Shown here: in pieces, positions 8,449 through 17,658 of the stretch | How positions within the stretch are numbered: position 1 is the stretch's first letter | Layout: the number at the start of each line of letters is the position of its first letter | Origin: JBCCDY01 sp039030555 | GTDB taxonomy: Bacteria; Bacteroidota; Bacteroidia; Cytophagales; Cyclobacteriaceae | Length of the DNA: 64,000 nucleotides | Direction: 5' to 3' | Assembly (NCBI GenBank): GCA_039030555.1 | Contig: JBCCDY010000005.1 | Coordinates: 124,001 to 188,000 of the forward strand | Notes under the pieces: generated by a model | Told to the model about the DNA's origin: nothing | The model's database searches: none | What the model saw: only the letters and a program-made list of their open reading frames with translations | Program-made: the position numbers and the translations under genes

Positions 8449-8703
8449 CTACTCCTCTACCCAGGCAATCTTTACGATCTCTTCTGTATCGAGTCGGAAA
8501 TTTCCGAAGCGTGATCCACCCCTAACGATCAGGGCTGGGGGTAAAGCGGGAACCACGATATCACCATAATCTTTCTTTTCTGTTCCACTCACTTCATGGC
8601 TTGCTAGTCGTAACTCAGTGATCACTCCGTTCTTCTTGATCAATTGTATTTTAGAGCCAACTGGGATTTCTTTTATGGCCTCTTTTGCTTCTTTTTCGGT
8701 CAT
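8449..8703 (-). CDS. Small soluble protein, unknown
   Basis: An 84-residue protein with a Lys/Glu-rich helical start and then a beta-rich part (GSKIQLIKKNGVITELRLAS, then IVVPALPPALIVRGG). This looks like a small barrel fold of the SH3 or Sm type, but I do not recognise the family. The start ATG at 8703 is well placed and composition is protein-like. It shares its strand with the next gene, 71 bases upstream. Confidence 0.55.
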   Translation of the reverse strand: MTEKEAKEAIKEIPVGSKIQLIKKNGVITELRLASHEVSGTEKKDYGDIVVPALPPALIVRGGSRFGNFRLDTEEIVKIAWVEE

Positions 8704-8774
8704 TCCTTTATCTTTTAATAGTATAACAACCGCTTAAAAAACTTGTTTAACTTGACTTCATTATCCTTATAATA

Positions 8775-9221
8775 CTAATAGTTTTTGACGAAAGGGATTC
8801 CCAAGTCTTTAGAAATGGACTTTAAGGTTTCCAAATCCCGGTCTTCTTTTCGGTTTGAGGACAAAAGTATTTTTTCTTCGCCTTCATGTAAATAAGCTTT
8901 ATAAAAATAGGATTGTACGCTGGTAGTACTTACTCTGGAATTTACATTCTGAGCTACCCTTACTTCATTCATAAAAATCAGGGAAGGGTTGGTAACTCTG
9001 TGCACCTTACTTCCTGATTTTACGATCTTTTCTGAAGTATCAACAATAGTTCTTTTTCCATGTAGCTGCAACCAAATCAATGCTCCTCCCACCACGGCGA
9101 AAATCAAAACTCCTGGCATTCCTTTAATAAGGAGGAATATTAAAGACATAATAATTAATACCCATCCTAAGGAGTTGATTATCTGAAAGTTATTATTAAA
9201 TACTCTTAGTTTATATGTCAT
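8775..9221 (-). CDS. Membrane protein, unknown (PH-like C-terminal part)
   Basis: A 148-residue protein with two hydrophobic helices near the N-terminus (LGWVLIIMSLIFLLIKG and GVLIFAVVGGALIWLQL), followed by a soluble beta-rich domain of about 90 residues. A two-helix hairpin plus a small beta domain is the plan of bacterial PH-like membrane proteins; that assignment is tentative. No signal peptide cleavage site. Confidence 0.55.
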   Translation of the reverse strand: MTYKLRVFNNNFQIINSLGWVLIIMSLIFLLIKGMPGVLIFAVVGGALIWLQLHGKRTIVDTSEKIVKSGSKVHRVTNPSLIFMNEVRVAQNVNSRVSTTSVQSYFYKAYLHEGEEKILLSSNRKEDRDLETLKSISKDLGIPFVKNY

Positions 9222-9365
9222 TCTTTCAACTATTTGAAGATACTAAATCAGCCCAGAATAATATCGACGTACTTTTATTAAACTCGCATAATTCACTAAA
9301 CTGAATATTGTATTCACTTTATAAGTTAGTTTATAACAACAAACTCTTAATAGAATTAAGTAGCT

Positions 9366-9755
9366 ATGCTTAAGCATATCACATTCCGGAAAATATTTTC
9401 AATTGATGCTCTCGGTGCGCTCATCACTTTTATAATGCTCAGCCTGGTTCTTGCCCGATATGAAAGCGTTTTCGGTATGCCTGAAGACATGCTCAACGTA
9501 TTAGCCGGTGTAGCTGCTGGTTTTGCATTTTACTCTTCTGCATGCTTTTTTCTGGTGAAAAGTAATTGGCTCCCTTATCTAATGGTTATCGCGACGGCTA
9601 ATTGCTTATATAGTCTAACCACTTTAGTTTTAGTCATACACTTTTATCAGAGTCTTACAGTTTTGGGAATTGCCTATTTCATGGGTGAAATCATACTGGT
9701 TGTGAGTCTTGCTGTTTTGGAATTTAGAATGTGCCGGAAAAATGGAATAAAATAG
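9366..9755 (+). CDS. Four-helix integral membrane protein, unknown
   Basis: A 129-residue protein, almost entirely four transmembrane helices (around residues 12-30, 40-62, 68-90 and 95-118) with a basic C-terminus. It resembles small unnamed Bacteroidota membrane proteins. It ends 45 bases before the next gene on the same strand. Confidence 0.6.
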   Translation: MLKHITFRKIFSIDALGALITFIMLSLVLARYESVFGMPEDMLNVLAGVAAGFAFYSSACFFLVKSNWLPYLMVIATANCLYSLTTLVLVIHFYQSLTVLGIAYFMGEIILVVSLAVLEFRMCRKNGIK

Positions 9756-9799
9756 AAAGCGATTATTGCGATATAGATCTAGTTTCGCAATACTTGTAC

Positions 9800-10396
9800 A
9801 TGCTTCTGAGAAATCTAGCTATTCTCTTTTGTGTTTTGATAATCACTCAGGTTTCAAACGCTCAATCTGTCAATTTGAAAATCCTCAGAGGTGATTCCAA
9901 GATTGGTTATATCCATGTTGAAAAGACCAGCACTGATGATTCCACAGCCTTTATTTCGAAGTCAAAGCTCACCTTCAGAATGATCTGGAAATACGAGTGG
10001 AGTTCAACAGTTTCTTCGGTTCTGAAAAATGAAATGATGGATTGGAGCCGATTGACTTCATTTTTGAATGACAAACCCAGGGACGATAAGCATACGTTCT
10101 ACAAAGGGGGAAAGTATTCCAGCTATGATTTTGATGACCAGCAGGAGGATATCGAAGAGCGAATTGACTTCACTACCCTGATGATGTATTATGAAGAACC
10201 CAGCAATATAAAGCGTTTATATTCAGAGCGTTTCCAGAAAATGGTTTCTATTGAAAGGCTTGACCAGCATTCTTATAAAATTGATTTCCCCAATGGAGAT
10301 GTTAACCACTACCATTATGACGCAGCTGGTGAATTGCTTAAGGTAGATGCATTCAGAACCTGGTTCGACTTGGTTTTTGTGCCAGAAAAAAGCTAG
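9800..10396 (+). CDS. Secreted DUF6134-like protein
   Basis: About 198 residues. I chose the ATG at 9800 over the one at 9731 because it opens a clean signal peptide (LLRNLAILFCVLIITQVSNA then Gln-Ser). The mature protein is beta-rich with the pattern of Bacteroidota DUF6134 proteins: an early KIGYIHVEKT strand, an aromatic WKYEWSST strand, and a late DFPNGDVNHYHYD turn. Periplasmic or surface location is expected. The family has no known function. It is convergent with the solute-binding gene, 5 bases apart. Confidence 0.6.
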   Translation: MLLRNLAILFCVLIITQVSNAQSVNLKILRGDSKIGYIHVEKTSTDDSTAFISKSKLTFRMIWKYEWSSTVSSVLKNEMMDWSRLTSFLNDKPRDDKHTFYKGGKYSSYDFDDQQEDIEERIDFTTLMMYYEEPSNIKRLYSERFQKMVSIERLDQHSYKIDFPNGDVNHYHYDAAGELLKVDAFRTWFDLVFVPEKS

Positions 10397-10401
10397 AACA
10401 T

Positions 10402-11454
10402 TTATCGAATCGCATTGATATGGTGCTTAAGCAAATATGGGTCAAGTGCATTTTCTTTTATTTCCTGAATTAGGGCTTCCCTGAATTTGAGCTGTTTATC
10501 ACTCAGTTCCGTTTTCACCTTTGCGATAAAAAGTTTTGCAATCTTATTTCCTAGCATCGGATCCGGATTTTCTACACTTCCTCCAAGAGGGACGATTTCA
10601 AATTCTTCGGGAAAGCTATCTACAAAATATCGGGCCAGATGATAAAAAACGATTCCTACATCGGCTTGATTAGCATATACAAGATGTGGAACTTCTCTAT
10701 GGTGTATGCGCTTTCCACTTACCCATTTTTCCGTTTCTTTTCCAAAGATGGACTGGAAAAACACCTCAGCTTCTTCTTCGCCTCTAGCTTCTAGAGCCAT
10801 ATTGTAAATGCTATTCGCATAGTTACCAAAGCTACCCACCTCCGTGTATGGATTGGAGGTTCCCAAAACTACGTCCGACCTGGAAAGGTCCCATAGTGTT
10901 TTAATGTTTTTGGGATTTCCTTTCTTAACCAAAAGAACATTTCCTTTGTTGGTGAAAATCAAGATGGGCTGCCCTTCCATGAGGCCCTCCTGATCTAAGC
11001 TTTCCATCACCGCTTGGGGTCCTACGACAAGATGTGGCACACATCTTAAAGCCACATTACTAAAGCTTAAGGCTCCGTTCTTAGCTTGTTCTACTCCTAT
11101 TGGCGGGCTAGTGCTAAAAAACCAGTTCTTTAGATCATATTTTGGCAGGAAGTAATCGTACCAGAATTCAGTGAGGGCCATGTGGTAATTTCCTGAAGTC
11201 GATAAAATGAGATCAAAGCCCTCACAATTATTGATTTGCATGTGAAGATCGTAGATTCTATTACTGGTTGGCTCTGTCAAATCCGGAGTTTTTGGATCAA
11301 AATCTGTTTTCCATTCTAACAGATCGGGGCTATAAATTCTTGGGGTTCCTTTGATTTTTAGCGTATGATCGACCTGCGCGTCTACCCTATTTACACACAG
11401 AATTGCGATTAGATTGAATAGAAATATAACTGAAGATTTCCAATGCCTACTCAT
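10402..11454 (-). CDS. Periplasmic solute-binding protein (type 2 PBP fold)
   Basis: About 350 residues. The ATG at 11454 is preferred to 11520 because it begins directly with a signal peptide (SSVIFLFNLIAILCVNRVDA then Gln). The mature part has features of the class that binds oxyanions or small ligands: an early FDLILSTSGNYHMALTEF segment, VVLGTSNPYTEVGSFGNYA in the middle, and DVGIVFYHLARYF near the second lobe, resembling ModA-type and extended phosphate-binding-type proteins. No permease or ATPase gene is adjacent, so it is an orphan; it may act in sensing or with transporters elsewhere. Ligand unknown. Confidence 0.65.
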   Translation of the reverse strand: MSRHWKSSVIFLFNLIAILCVNRVDAQVDHTLKIKGTPRIYSPDLLEWKTDFDPKTPDLTEPTSNRIYDLHMQINNCEGFDLILSTSGNYHMALTEFWYDYFLPKYDLKNWFFSTSPPIGVEQAKNGALSFSNVALRCVPHLVVGPQAVMESLDQEGLMEGQPILIFTNKGNVLLVKKGNPKNIKTLWDLSRSDVVLGTSNPYTEVGSFGNYANSIYNMALEARGEEEAEVFFQSIFGKETEKWVSGKRIHHREVPHLVYANQADVGIVFYHLARYFVDSFPEEFEIVPLGGSVENPDPMLGNKIAKLFIAKVKTELSDKQLKFREALIQEIKENALDPYLLKHHINAIR

Positions 11455-11605
11455 GATATTCCAAAAATAAAAGTTACCAGGTTTAAAAATTAAATACTTA
11501 CTAAAAAAATGAATACCCATAAGAAGAAATGGGTTCCGAATGCTGTAAAAATGATGAGTTCTATTTGATGGAATCAGGTAATTAGTAATTCTGGTATCTT
11601 TAAGG

Positions 11606-12595
11606 ATGTACCACAGACTATTTCTTAAACTCGTTCTGTTCCTTTCCCTGTTTGCTTTGTATTCCTGTAGTCCACTGGGCGAGCCTGTAAATCCTGAACT
11701 ATCGGATAGCTTTTTTTATGATAAGTCAAAAACAGACATTATCTACAGTTCGATGGGTAACTGGTTTGAGTTGGGGAGCAAGTCATTAGGAGCTGATTCA
11801 GAAAGCTTTGAGGTATTAAACAAAAATATAGGAAAGGATAATCAAAATGCTTATTATCAATCACTTATCATAAATCATTCGAAGCTAGACCTAAATAGTT
11901 TTCATGCTAAAACAGATGATTGGATGTGGCACATTGGCATAGATAAAAATCATATTTACACGTTTCAAAAGGATATTGAAAATGCCGAATACGTTCTAAA
12001 AACCTCCATCATTAAAGGGGCCGACCCATCAAGCTATCAACAAACTGATTTTGACTGGGCAAAAGACCATAAGAACCATTTTTATCAAGATCGAATGGTA
12101 AACGTTGATTATGAATCGTTCAAGGTAATCAATGATTACTTCGCTAAGGATGATCGTCAAGTGTATTTTTATTACCAGGATCGTTTTGATTCACTTGATG
12201 CACAAACCAATAACTTTCGTAAGATTAACCGATACTATGCGCGGGATACCGAATTCATCTATCTTTTTCTCCCCTATTTGCGAGGAGAGTCAATAAAACA
12301 AGTTCATAAAATACCTTATGAAAAATTTCGTGATGTTAAGCTCTTCAATGATAGTTACTTACTTGTAGATGATCGATTGTATTTTGAGGCTCAAATTGTT
12401 GAGGGTATTAATGTTGATAACTTAAAAGTATTTGATCAATCTTATGTTAAGGATGATCAACAGGTTTTCTACCAAGGTTTAATCATTGAAGGAGCAGACG
12501 CAAAGACTTTTGAATATGATAAAAGCTCTTATTTGTATCGGGATAAAAACAATCAATATCGACAAGGAAAAATATGGGTACCTGATCATAATTGA
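11606..12595 (+). CDS. DKNYY-repeat lipoprotein
   Basis: A 329-residue lipoprotein (lipobox LFALYSCS) built of repeated short units of the form Y-x-K-D-xx-x-V/A-Y-Y-x-xx-x-I/L-x-x-A-D-xxx-F, for example AKDDRQVYFYYQDRF, VKDDQQVFYQGLIIEGAD and YRDKNNQYRQGKI. This is the DKNYY family pattern found in surface proteins of Fusobacteria and Bacteroidota. Function unknown; probably a beta-strand repeat protein on the outer membrane. It is a single gene. Confidence 0.75.
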   Translation: MYHRLFLKLVLFLSLFALYSCSPLGEPVNPELSDSFFYDKSKTDIIYSSMGNWFELGSKSLGADSESFEVLNKNIGKDNQNAYYQSLIINHSKLDLNSFHAKTDDWMWHIGIDKNHIYTFQKDIENAEYVLKTSIIKGADPSSYQQTDFDWAKDHKNHFYQDRMVNVDYESFKVINDYFAKDDRQVYFYYQDRFDSLDAQTNNFRKINRYYARDTEFIYLFLPYLRGESIKQVHKIPYEKFRDVKLFNDSYLLVDDRLYFEAQIVEGINVDNLKVFDQSYVKDDQQVFYQGLIIEGADAKTFEYDKSSYLYRDKNNQYRQGKIWVPDHN

Positions 12596-12600
12596 TTCAC

Positions 12601-12860
12601 TCAGTTATCTTTTATCATAACAAAACCAAAGTCCTTCCTTAAGGTATCGGAAACCAATACTTTCAGTTTATTTTCTTCAAAATGATAACATTGAATCCGA
12701 TTGGGAAAGTCGCGCTCAAAGTTTCCAAAAGTAAGTGTATCAGTTACAGACTTGTTTAAAACAAAAGGGGTTGACTTTGTTTCATTCTGATTGGGACAGT
12801 AGTATAGTGAGTCATTTTACCTCCTTCTTTGACCAGTTCCTGGATTTTAACAAAGATCAT
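12601..12860 (-). pseudogene. Frameshifted remnant of a small protein gene
   Basis: The 340-base gap before padR is not empty. On the minus strand an 80-codon region reads like a real protein in two frames: an ATG at 12860 gives MIFVKIQELVKEGGK, then a shift near 12815-12825 leads into a second frame (DSLYYCPNQNETKSTPFVLN and onward, ending RKDFGFVMIKDN) with a TGA at 12601-12603. Neither frame alone gives a full ORF. It looks like a decayed lipoprotein-type gene; the parent family is unknown. Confidence 0.45.
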
Positions 12861-12884
12861 TAATTTGTAATTTTCATACCTTAA

Positions 12885-12916
12885 TTGTAGTATATTAAAA
12901 ACAATTACTACATTTA
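12885..12916 (+). promoter_or_regulatory. Candidate padR promoter overlapped by inverted repeat operator
   Basis: An inverted repeat TGTAGTA (12886-12892) / TACTACA (12906-12912) with a 13-base spacer lies directly over a possible Bacteroidota promoter: TTG at 12885-12887 and TACATTTA at 12909-12916, 21 bases apart. This is the geometry of an autoregulated repressor gene. The PadR product of the next gene is the obvious candidate. Confidence 0.45.
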
Positions 12917-12934
12917 TGGTACAAATTAAACATT

Positions 12935-13267
12935 ATGGGAAAATATCATCTTGGGGAATTCGAAGAAATCGTAATGCTTACAGTAGCACTATTAGGAAAG
13001 AAAGCCTATGGATTCAGTATCATTGAAGAGATTGAAACGAGAATGAATCGGTCAGTCAGCATTGGTGCGATGCAAACCGTGCTAAAACGCCTCGAAGACA
13101 AAGGATATTTAATTTCCGAATTTGGTGAGGCAACGACCTCCAGAGGCGGAAGAAGAAGAAGGTATTATCATCTTACCAATACTGGTATTTCAGTGCTTGA
13201 GGAAACACAGGAACGGCGTATGGGCCTCTGGAATGCTGTTCAGAAATTAGGATTTAATCCCCAATAG
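12935..13267 (+). CDS. PadR-family transcriptional regulator
   Basis: A 110-residue winged-helix protein of the short PadR type: LGEFEEIVMLTVALLGKKAYGFSI (helices 1-2, here split), recognition region MNRSVSIGAMQTVLKRLEDKGY, and wing GGRRRRYYHLTNTG. It typically represses its own operon with the adjacent permease gene, 15 bases downstream. The inverted repeat at 12886-12912 is a candidate site. Confidence 0.88.
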   Translation: MGKYHLGEFEEIVMLTVALLGKKAYGFSIIEEIETRMNRSVSIGAMQTVLKRLEDKGYLISEFGEATTSRGGRRRRYYHLTNTGISVLEETQERRMGLWNAVQKLGFNPQ

Positions 13268-13282
13268 ATCTTCGTAATTCTC

Positions 13283-15853
13283 ATGAAAGAAAATCAAATC
13301 AAGTGGCCCCTCCGATTTCTCCGTCTATTCTGTAAACCGGAGTATCTCGAAGAGATTGAAGGTGATTTGCTAGAGCGTTACGACAAAATATCAGTGCAAA
13401 AACAAAGGTCTGTTGTTCGGATATGGTTGGAAGTATTCAAACTTATTCGCCCTAAAATTCTAAGGTCAGTTTTGAATAGTCAAAATCAAAGTACTCCAAA
13501 TATGATTAAGCATAATATTAAAGTCTCTTTCAGAAGCTTCCGAAGATACAAAAGCTCATTTTTCATCAACTACATTGGCCTGGTCGGTGGATTGACGACA
13601 GCACTACTGATTTACCTTTGGGTTAATCATGAATCGAGTGTAGATCGCTTTCATGAAAAGAATGGTCAAATCTTTCGGCTGGTTTCAGAGCATGGTGGAA
13701 ATGAGACCCTTTTAAACACCAATGCCTCTTTTGCACAGGAGCTGAAAGAATACATTCCAGAGATTGAATATGTTGTGAACAGTGCTTGGGGAACTCTTGT
13801 TTCTAATCTGGAATTCGATGGTGAGGTATTTTCCACACAAGGTGAGTTTGGTTCTGATCGATTCTTTGAACTTTTTTCCTATCCTCTGCTCTTAGGTACT
13901 CCTTCGACTGCGCTTCGTGAACCGAACTCTATTGTTCTCTCTGAAAGCATGGCTTTAAGGTTATTTGGAAGCACAGACGTTATTGGTAAGCCTATCCAAT
14001 GGCGTTGGTACAGTATGGAGGAAGCTGTAGTAATCACCGGAATTTTCAAAGACATTCAAAAAAACTCATCTGAACAGTTCGATTATGTTTTGAACTATGC
14101 TGTATATGAGAAGCTTATGGGAGAACACCAGAGAAGAGGGAGAAATATGCGAACGTATATAAAACTTGCTGAAGGAGCGAATGCTCAAGCAGTTAACACA
14201 AAAATATACAATCACACCCGAACTGCTTATCCGGAATTTAAAGGTGATCCTTTTTTCATCATCGATTTTGCAGACTATTATTTGAATAATAAATATGAAA
14301 ATGGCAAACCTGTTGGTGGAAGAATAGAAATGGTACGCCTATTCATCATCATTGGTGTATTAGTTCTTATCATAGCATGCATCAATTTCATGAACCTCTC
14401 CACGGCAAGGGCATCATTACGATTGAAAGAAATAGGGGTACGTAAAACAATGGGTGCTTTAAGAAAATCCATCACTTCTCAATATCTGATAGAGTCATGC
14501 TTGATCAGTATACTTGCCGGTTTAACAGCTATTGGCGCTCTCTTTATTATTCTTCCACTTTTTGAAAAATTCCTGGATCAGCCTGTTCACGTAAACTTTG
14601 AACTTCCAGTTGTGCTCACTTTTTTCGGTATCATCATTTTTACTGGATTGATTTCCGGTAGTTACCCTGCCCTGTACCTATCCGGCTTTAGCCCTTTAAA
14701 GGTTATGAAAGAATCGTTCATACCAAGCTCAAAAGATCATTGGTTAAGAAAAGGTATGATTGTTTTTCAGTTTGGAGTATCGCTGGTTTTGATTGTGGCC
14801 GTCATAGTCATCTATCAACAAATGCGATATGTACAAACCAAGAACCTGGGTTATGAGAATGAGTATATCATAAATTTTAGAACTACCGGCATGAGCGGAA
14901 GCAAGCAAAAAGCATTTCTCGCAGAAGCACGAAATATACCCGGTGTAGTCAACGCAGCAGGAATCTCTCATGCTCTTTTCGGGGCTCAGCACTCAGGTGC
15001 AAATATGACCTGGAGAGGCAAAGATCCTGAACAGGAAGTTTGGTTTGAATATGGTGAGGTTGGGTACGGAATGCTTGAACTTCTGAAGCTAAAACCGATC
15101 GAAGGTCGATTTTTTTCGAGAGCGTTTAATGAGGAAACCGATAAAATAGTTATTAATGCTGCTACCAGGGAACTGATGGAAATTGAAAATGTAATAGGCG
15201 AAAAGTTTACAGTTAACGAAACAGCATATGAGATTATAGGAGTCACTGAAAATTTTCATTTTCAATCACTCCACGAGCCCATTAAACCTACATTCTTTTT
15301 GTTAAACAGAAACAATTGGTATTTGAAACTGGCACTAAAGATTGAGCCGGATCACATCTCCGAAACCCTGTCTGAATTAGATGAAGTTTATTCCGAATTC
15401 AATCCTGGTTTTCCTTTTGTATACTCATTTCACGACCAGGATCAGGCCGGTATATATAAGAGAGAAGTAAAAATCAATATGCTAACAAAATACGCTGCTG
15501 GACTGGCCATCCTGATTTCAAGTATGGGATTATTCGGATTGGTAAGTTTTATGACTCAGAGAAAGTCTAGAGAATTAAGTATTAGAAAAGTATTAGGCGC
15601 CTCATCAAAAGCGATTATCACAGCAGTATCCAAAGACTTTGTATTTCCTATTGTGGTAGCCTCCATAGCCGGTGTAACGATCGCTGCCATTTTGTTGGAA
15701 AAATGGTTGAATGAATTTGCCTATCGAATTGACCTGGAGTGGTGGTTTTTCGGCGGAGCGATCCTCTTGATGATCCTTATTGCAATATTGACTTCAACAT
15801 CAATCATAATGAAAGCCGTGACCGCTAATCCTGTACATGTGCTTAAAGAATAA
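13283..15853 (+). CDS. MacB/FtsX-type ABC permease with N-terminal prefix domain
   Basis: An 856-residue protein. Residues 1-60 form the short prefix domain found in PadR-linked permeases (PLRFLRLFCKPEYLEEIEGD). There follow a first membrane helix near residue 95, a MacB-type periplasmic domain, an FtsX domain near 340-490 (with KEIGVRKTMGALRKS), a second periplasmic domain, and a second FtsX domain near 730-850 (RELSIRKVLGASSKA). By family it is a mechanotransmission-type permease for export of peptides, lipoproteins or antibiotics. No ATPase gene is nearby, so it must borrow one or act differently. Co-transcribed with padR. Confidence 0.88.
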   Translation: MKENQIKWPLRFLRLFCKPEYLEEIEGDLLERYDKISVQKQRSVVRIWLEVFKLIRPKILRSVLNSQNQSTPNMIKHNIKVSFRSFRRYKSSFFINYIGLVGGLTTALLIYLWVNHESSVDRFHEKNGQIFRLVSEHGGNETLLNTNASFAQELKEYIPEIEYVVNSAWGTLVSNLEFDGEVFSTQGEFGSDRFFELFSYPLLLGTPSTALREPNSIVLSESMALRLFGSTDVIGKPIQWRWYSMEEAVVITGIFKDIQKNSSEQFDYVLNYAVYEKLMGEHQRRGRNMRTYIKLAEGANAQAVNTKIYNHTRTAYPEFKGDPFFIIDFADYYLNNKYENGKPVGGRIEMVRLFIIIGVLVLIIACINFMNLSTARASLRLKEIGVRKTMGALRKSITSQYLIESCLISILAGLTAIGALFIILPLFEKFLDQPVHVNFELPVVLTFFGIIIFTGLISGSYPALYLSGFSPLKVMKESFIPSSKDHWLRKGMIVFQFGVSLVLIVAVIVIYQQMRYVQTKNLGYENEYIINFRTTGMSGSKQKAFLAEARNIPGVVNAAGISHALFGAQHSGANMTWRGKDPEQEVWFEYGEVGYGMLELLKLKPIEGRFFSRAFNEETDKIVINAATRELMEIENVIGEKFTVNETAYEIIGVTENFHFQSLHEPIKPTFFLLNRNNWYLKLALKIEPDHISETLSELDEVYSEFNPGFPFVYSFHDQDQAGIYKREVKINMLTKYAAGLAILISSMGLFGLVSFMTQRKSRELSIRKVLGASSKAIITAVSKDFVFPIVVASIAGVTIAAILLEKWLNEFAYRIDLEWWFFGGAILLMILIAILTSTSIIMKAVTANPVHVLKE

Positions 15854-15983
15854 CCGTCTACAGTAGAAATAGCTTATTTTGTGATTTTAAATCCCTTTTT
15901 TTTGCATTACGGCAATCAAATCAAAAGCGTCCTTCATTCACACTCGTAGTTTTTGCGCTAATAATACTTTTATAATCTATCCC

Positions 15984-16883
15984 ATGAAATATATGATTCT
16001 GGCATTTGCATTTATAACCTCAATTGTTTCATTTGCCCAGCCAACCATAAGCTTCACTTTTGATGATGGAAGCACGTCAAAACGTGCTAACTAAGAGTTT
16101 GAAGAATGGAACAATATGATACTAAACGCCTTGGATGATGCAGAAATCAAAGCTGTTTTTTTTGTTAATACCAAGGGAAAATCTTCCGATAAGGGAAGGT
16201 ACCTTTTAGAATCATGGAACAATAAAGGTCACTCAATTGCCAATCATACTTACTCTCATCCAAACTTTAATAGCAAAGAAATCCATGCAGAAGATTTTCG
16301 GGTCGAACTTTTGAAAGCTGATTCACTGATTAACTCGTACAGTAACTATGCAAAGCTATTCAGGTTTCCTTACCTGAAAGAAGGAAACTCACAAGCCGAA
16401 ATTGATAGTATCAGACAAATTATGAAATTCTATGAGTACCAGAATGGGCATGTGACCATTGACGCCTCAGATTGGTACATTAATAGTCGACTGCGAAACA
16501 GACTGAAGCAAAATCCTGAAGCCAATATTGAAGCTTATAGAGATTTCTACCTGGAGCATTTATTTGACCGTGCTGACTATTACGAAAAGCTATCTTACAA
16601 ACTTACGGGCAGACACATCAATCATACGTTACTTCTACATCATAACCTTTCGGCAGCACTCTTTCTAGATGATCTGATTGCTATGTTTAAATCTAAAGGT
16701 TGGAATGTGATTTCAGCAGATGAAGCTTTCAGAGATCCGATTTTTAAGTTGACTGCCAATCATGCTGGAGAAAGCCTGATCTGGGCATTGGCAAAAGATT
16801 CAGGAAAATTTGAAGACCTGCTAAGGTATCCTGCAGAAGATAGTAAGTATGAAATGGAACGAATGGATGAGCTTGGACTTTGA
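15984..16883 (+). pseudogene. Polysaccharide deacetylase interrupted by one in-frame stop
   Basis: A NodB-type polysaccharide deacetylase gene in a single reading frame, with a signal peptide from the ATG at 15984 (ILAFAFITSIVSFAQP) and catalytic motif 1 FTFDDGS, broken by TAA at 16092-16094 (codon 37). The frame then continues without shift to 16883. Later motifs are intact: HTYSHP (metal-binding His residues) and RFPYLKEG. Without the stop it would be about 299 residues, secreted, removing N- or O-acetyl groups from peptidoglycan or surface glycan. The ATG at 16116 could start a 255-residue product, but this would lack the export signal and the catalytic Asp pair. A one-base change or sequencing error explains the break. 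Confidence 0.7.
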
Positions 16884-17191
16884 AAACAAAGGTTATGAGA
16901 ACTAATTTTTCCACACCGTTTACTGAGAAAATTTATGTTTAATGCATATCTTCTAATATGCTTTTTACTGAGCTCTGTTTGGATTGACAGATTTCAAATG
17001 ATCTGCAAATTATTAGTTGACAAACGTATGAATGATTATCGGTCGAAATATAACTAATGGGATTCACTTCAACCTATGATACGAGAAAGAGGTAATGCTC
17101 CCACTATTCCAATCTGATGTGCAAAGGGAAGCTCATCTAAGTAAATATCAGCTTGCCAGTCGCTTTCGTTCATTTCGAGTGGAAAAAGCTC
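16884..17191. other. Gap holding a 34-codon minus-strand ORF continuing the HxlR frame
   Basis: No complete gene. On the minus strand, the HxlR frame reads on after its TGA (17192-17194) for 40 further codons to a TGA at 17069-17071, with an ATG at 17173 and the protein-like segment NESDWQADIYLDELPFAHQI. It could be a fragment of a lost gene or chance. The rest shows nothing. Confidence 0.3.
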
Positions 17192-17548
17192 TCAAATCTG
17201 ATTTTTATCGATGTGCTTAAATCCCCATTTTGCCATTTCATCTAAAATGGGTCTTAAGGATTTTCCATATTCTGTAATCTGATATTCAACCCTGGGAGGT
17301 ACCTCGGCATAAACTTTCCGTTGAATAATTCCATCGGCTTCCAGCTCTCTAAGCTGTTGAGTTAACATTTTCTGAGTGATACCTTCTACGGAACGTTTTA
17401 ATGCACCAAACCGGCAAACATCCTTTTGCTGAAGTTCCCATAAAATAGCTGGCTTCCATTTTCCACCAATCACATTAAGTGTGGTTATGACTGGACATTC
17501 AGTCATAATACAGCTTTCTGTAAATTCTTTTATCTTTTCCTCGTTCAT
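17192..17548 (-). CDS. HxlR-family transcriptional regulator
   Basis: A 118-residue winged-helix protein. The HxlR signature is clear: an N-terminal Cys followed by CPVITTLNVIGGKWKPAIL, then FGALKRSVEGITQKMLTQQL (recognition helix) and VPPRVEYQITEYGKSLRPIL (wing). Members with the early Cys often sense electrophiles or oxidants. It diverges from an NAD(P)-binding oxidoreductase gene, a common regulator-target layout for this family, with a 110-base shared control region. Confidence 0.9.
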   Translation of the reverse strand: MNEEKIKEFTESCIMTECPVITTLNVIGGKWKPAILWELQQKDVCRFGALKRSVEGITQKMLTQQLRELEADGIIQRKVYAEVPPRVEYQITEYGKSLRPILDEMAKWGFKHIDKNQI

Positions 17549-17566
17549 AAATAACTGATTATCAAT

Positions 17567-17590
17567 AATAGTATCATTTTAGTTAGTATT
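17567..17590. promoter_or_regulatory. Candidate HxlR operator
   Basis: Imperfect inverted repeat AATAGTATC (17567-17575) / GTTAGTATT (17582-17590), 7 of 9 positions symmetric, 6-base spacer, in the divergent HxlR/NmrA promoter region. The GTATC/GTTAGTA shape resembles HxlR-type sites. Assignment is inferred. Confidence 0.4.
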
Positions 17591-17658
17591 AAACTTTAAG
17601 GTACCTACTTGCAAATAGAAACTATTGAAATCAATTTTGAAAGAAAAATATTCAAATC

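Noticed and set aside
9731..9799. Extended start for the DUF6134-like protein
   Set aside because: It overlaps the preceding gene and hides the signal peptide; the ATG at 9800 opens it correctly.
16116..16883. Treating the deacetylase as an intact 255-residue gene starting at 16116
   Set aside because: That start lies after the signal peptide and catalytic Asp pair, which are present in the same frame upstream of one stop codon, so a broken gene is the better reading.
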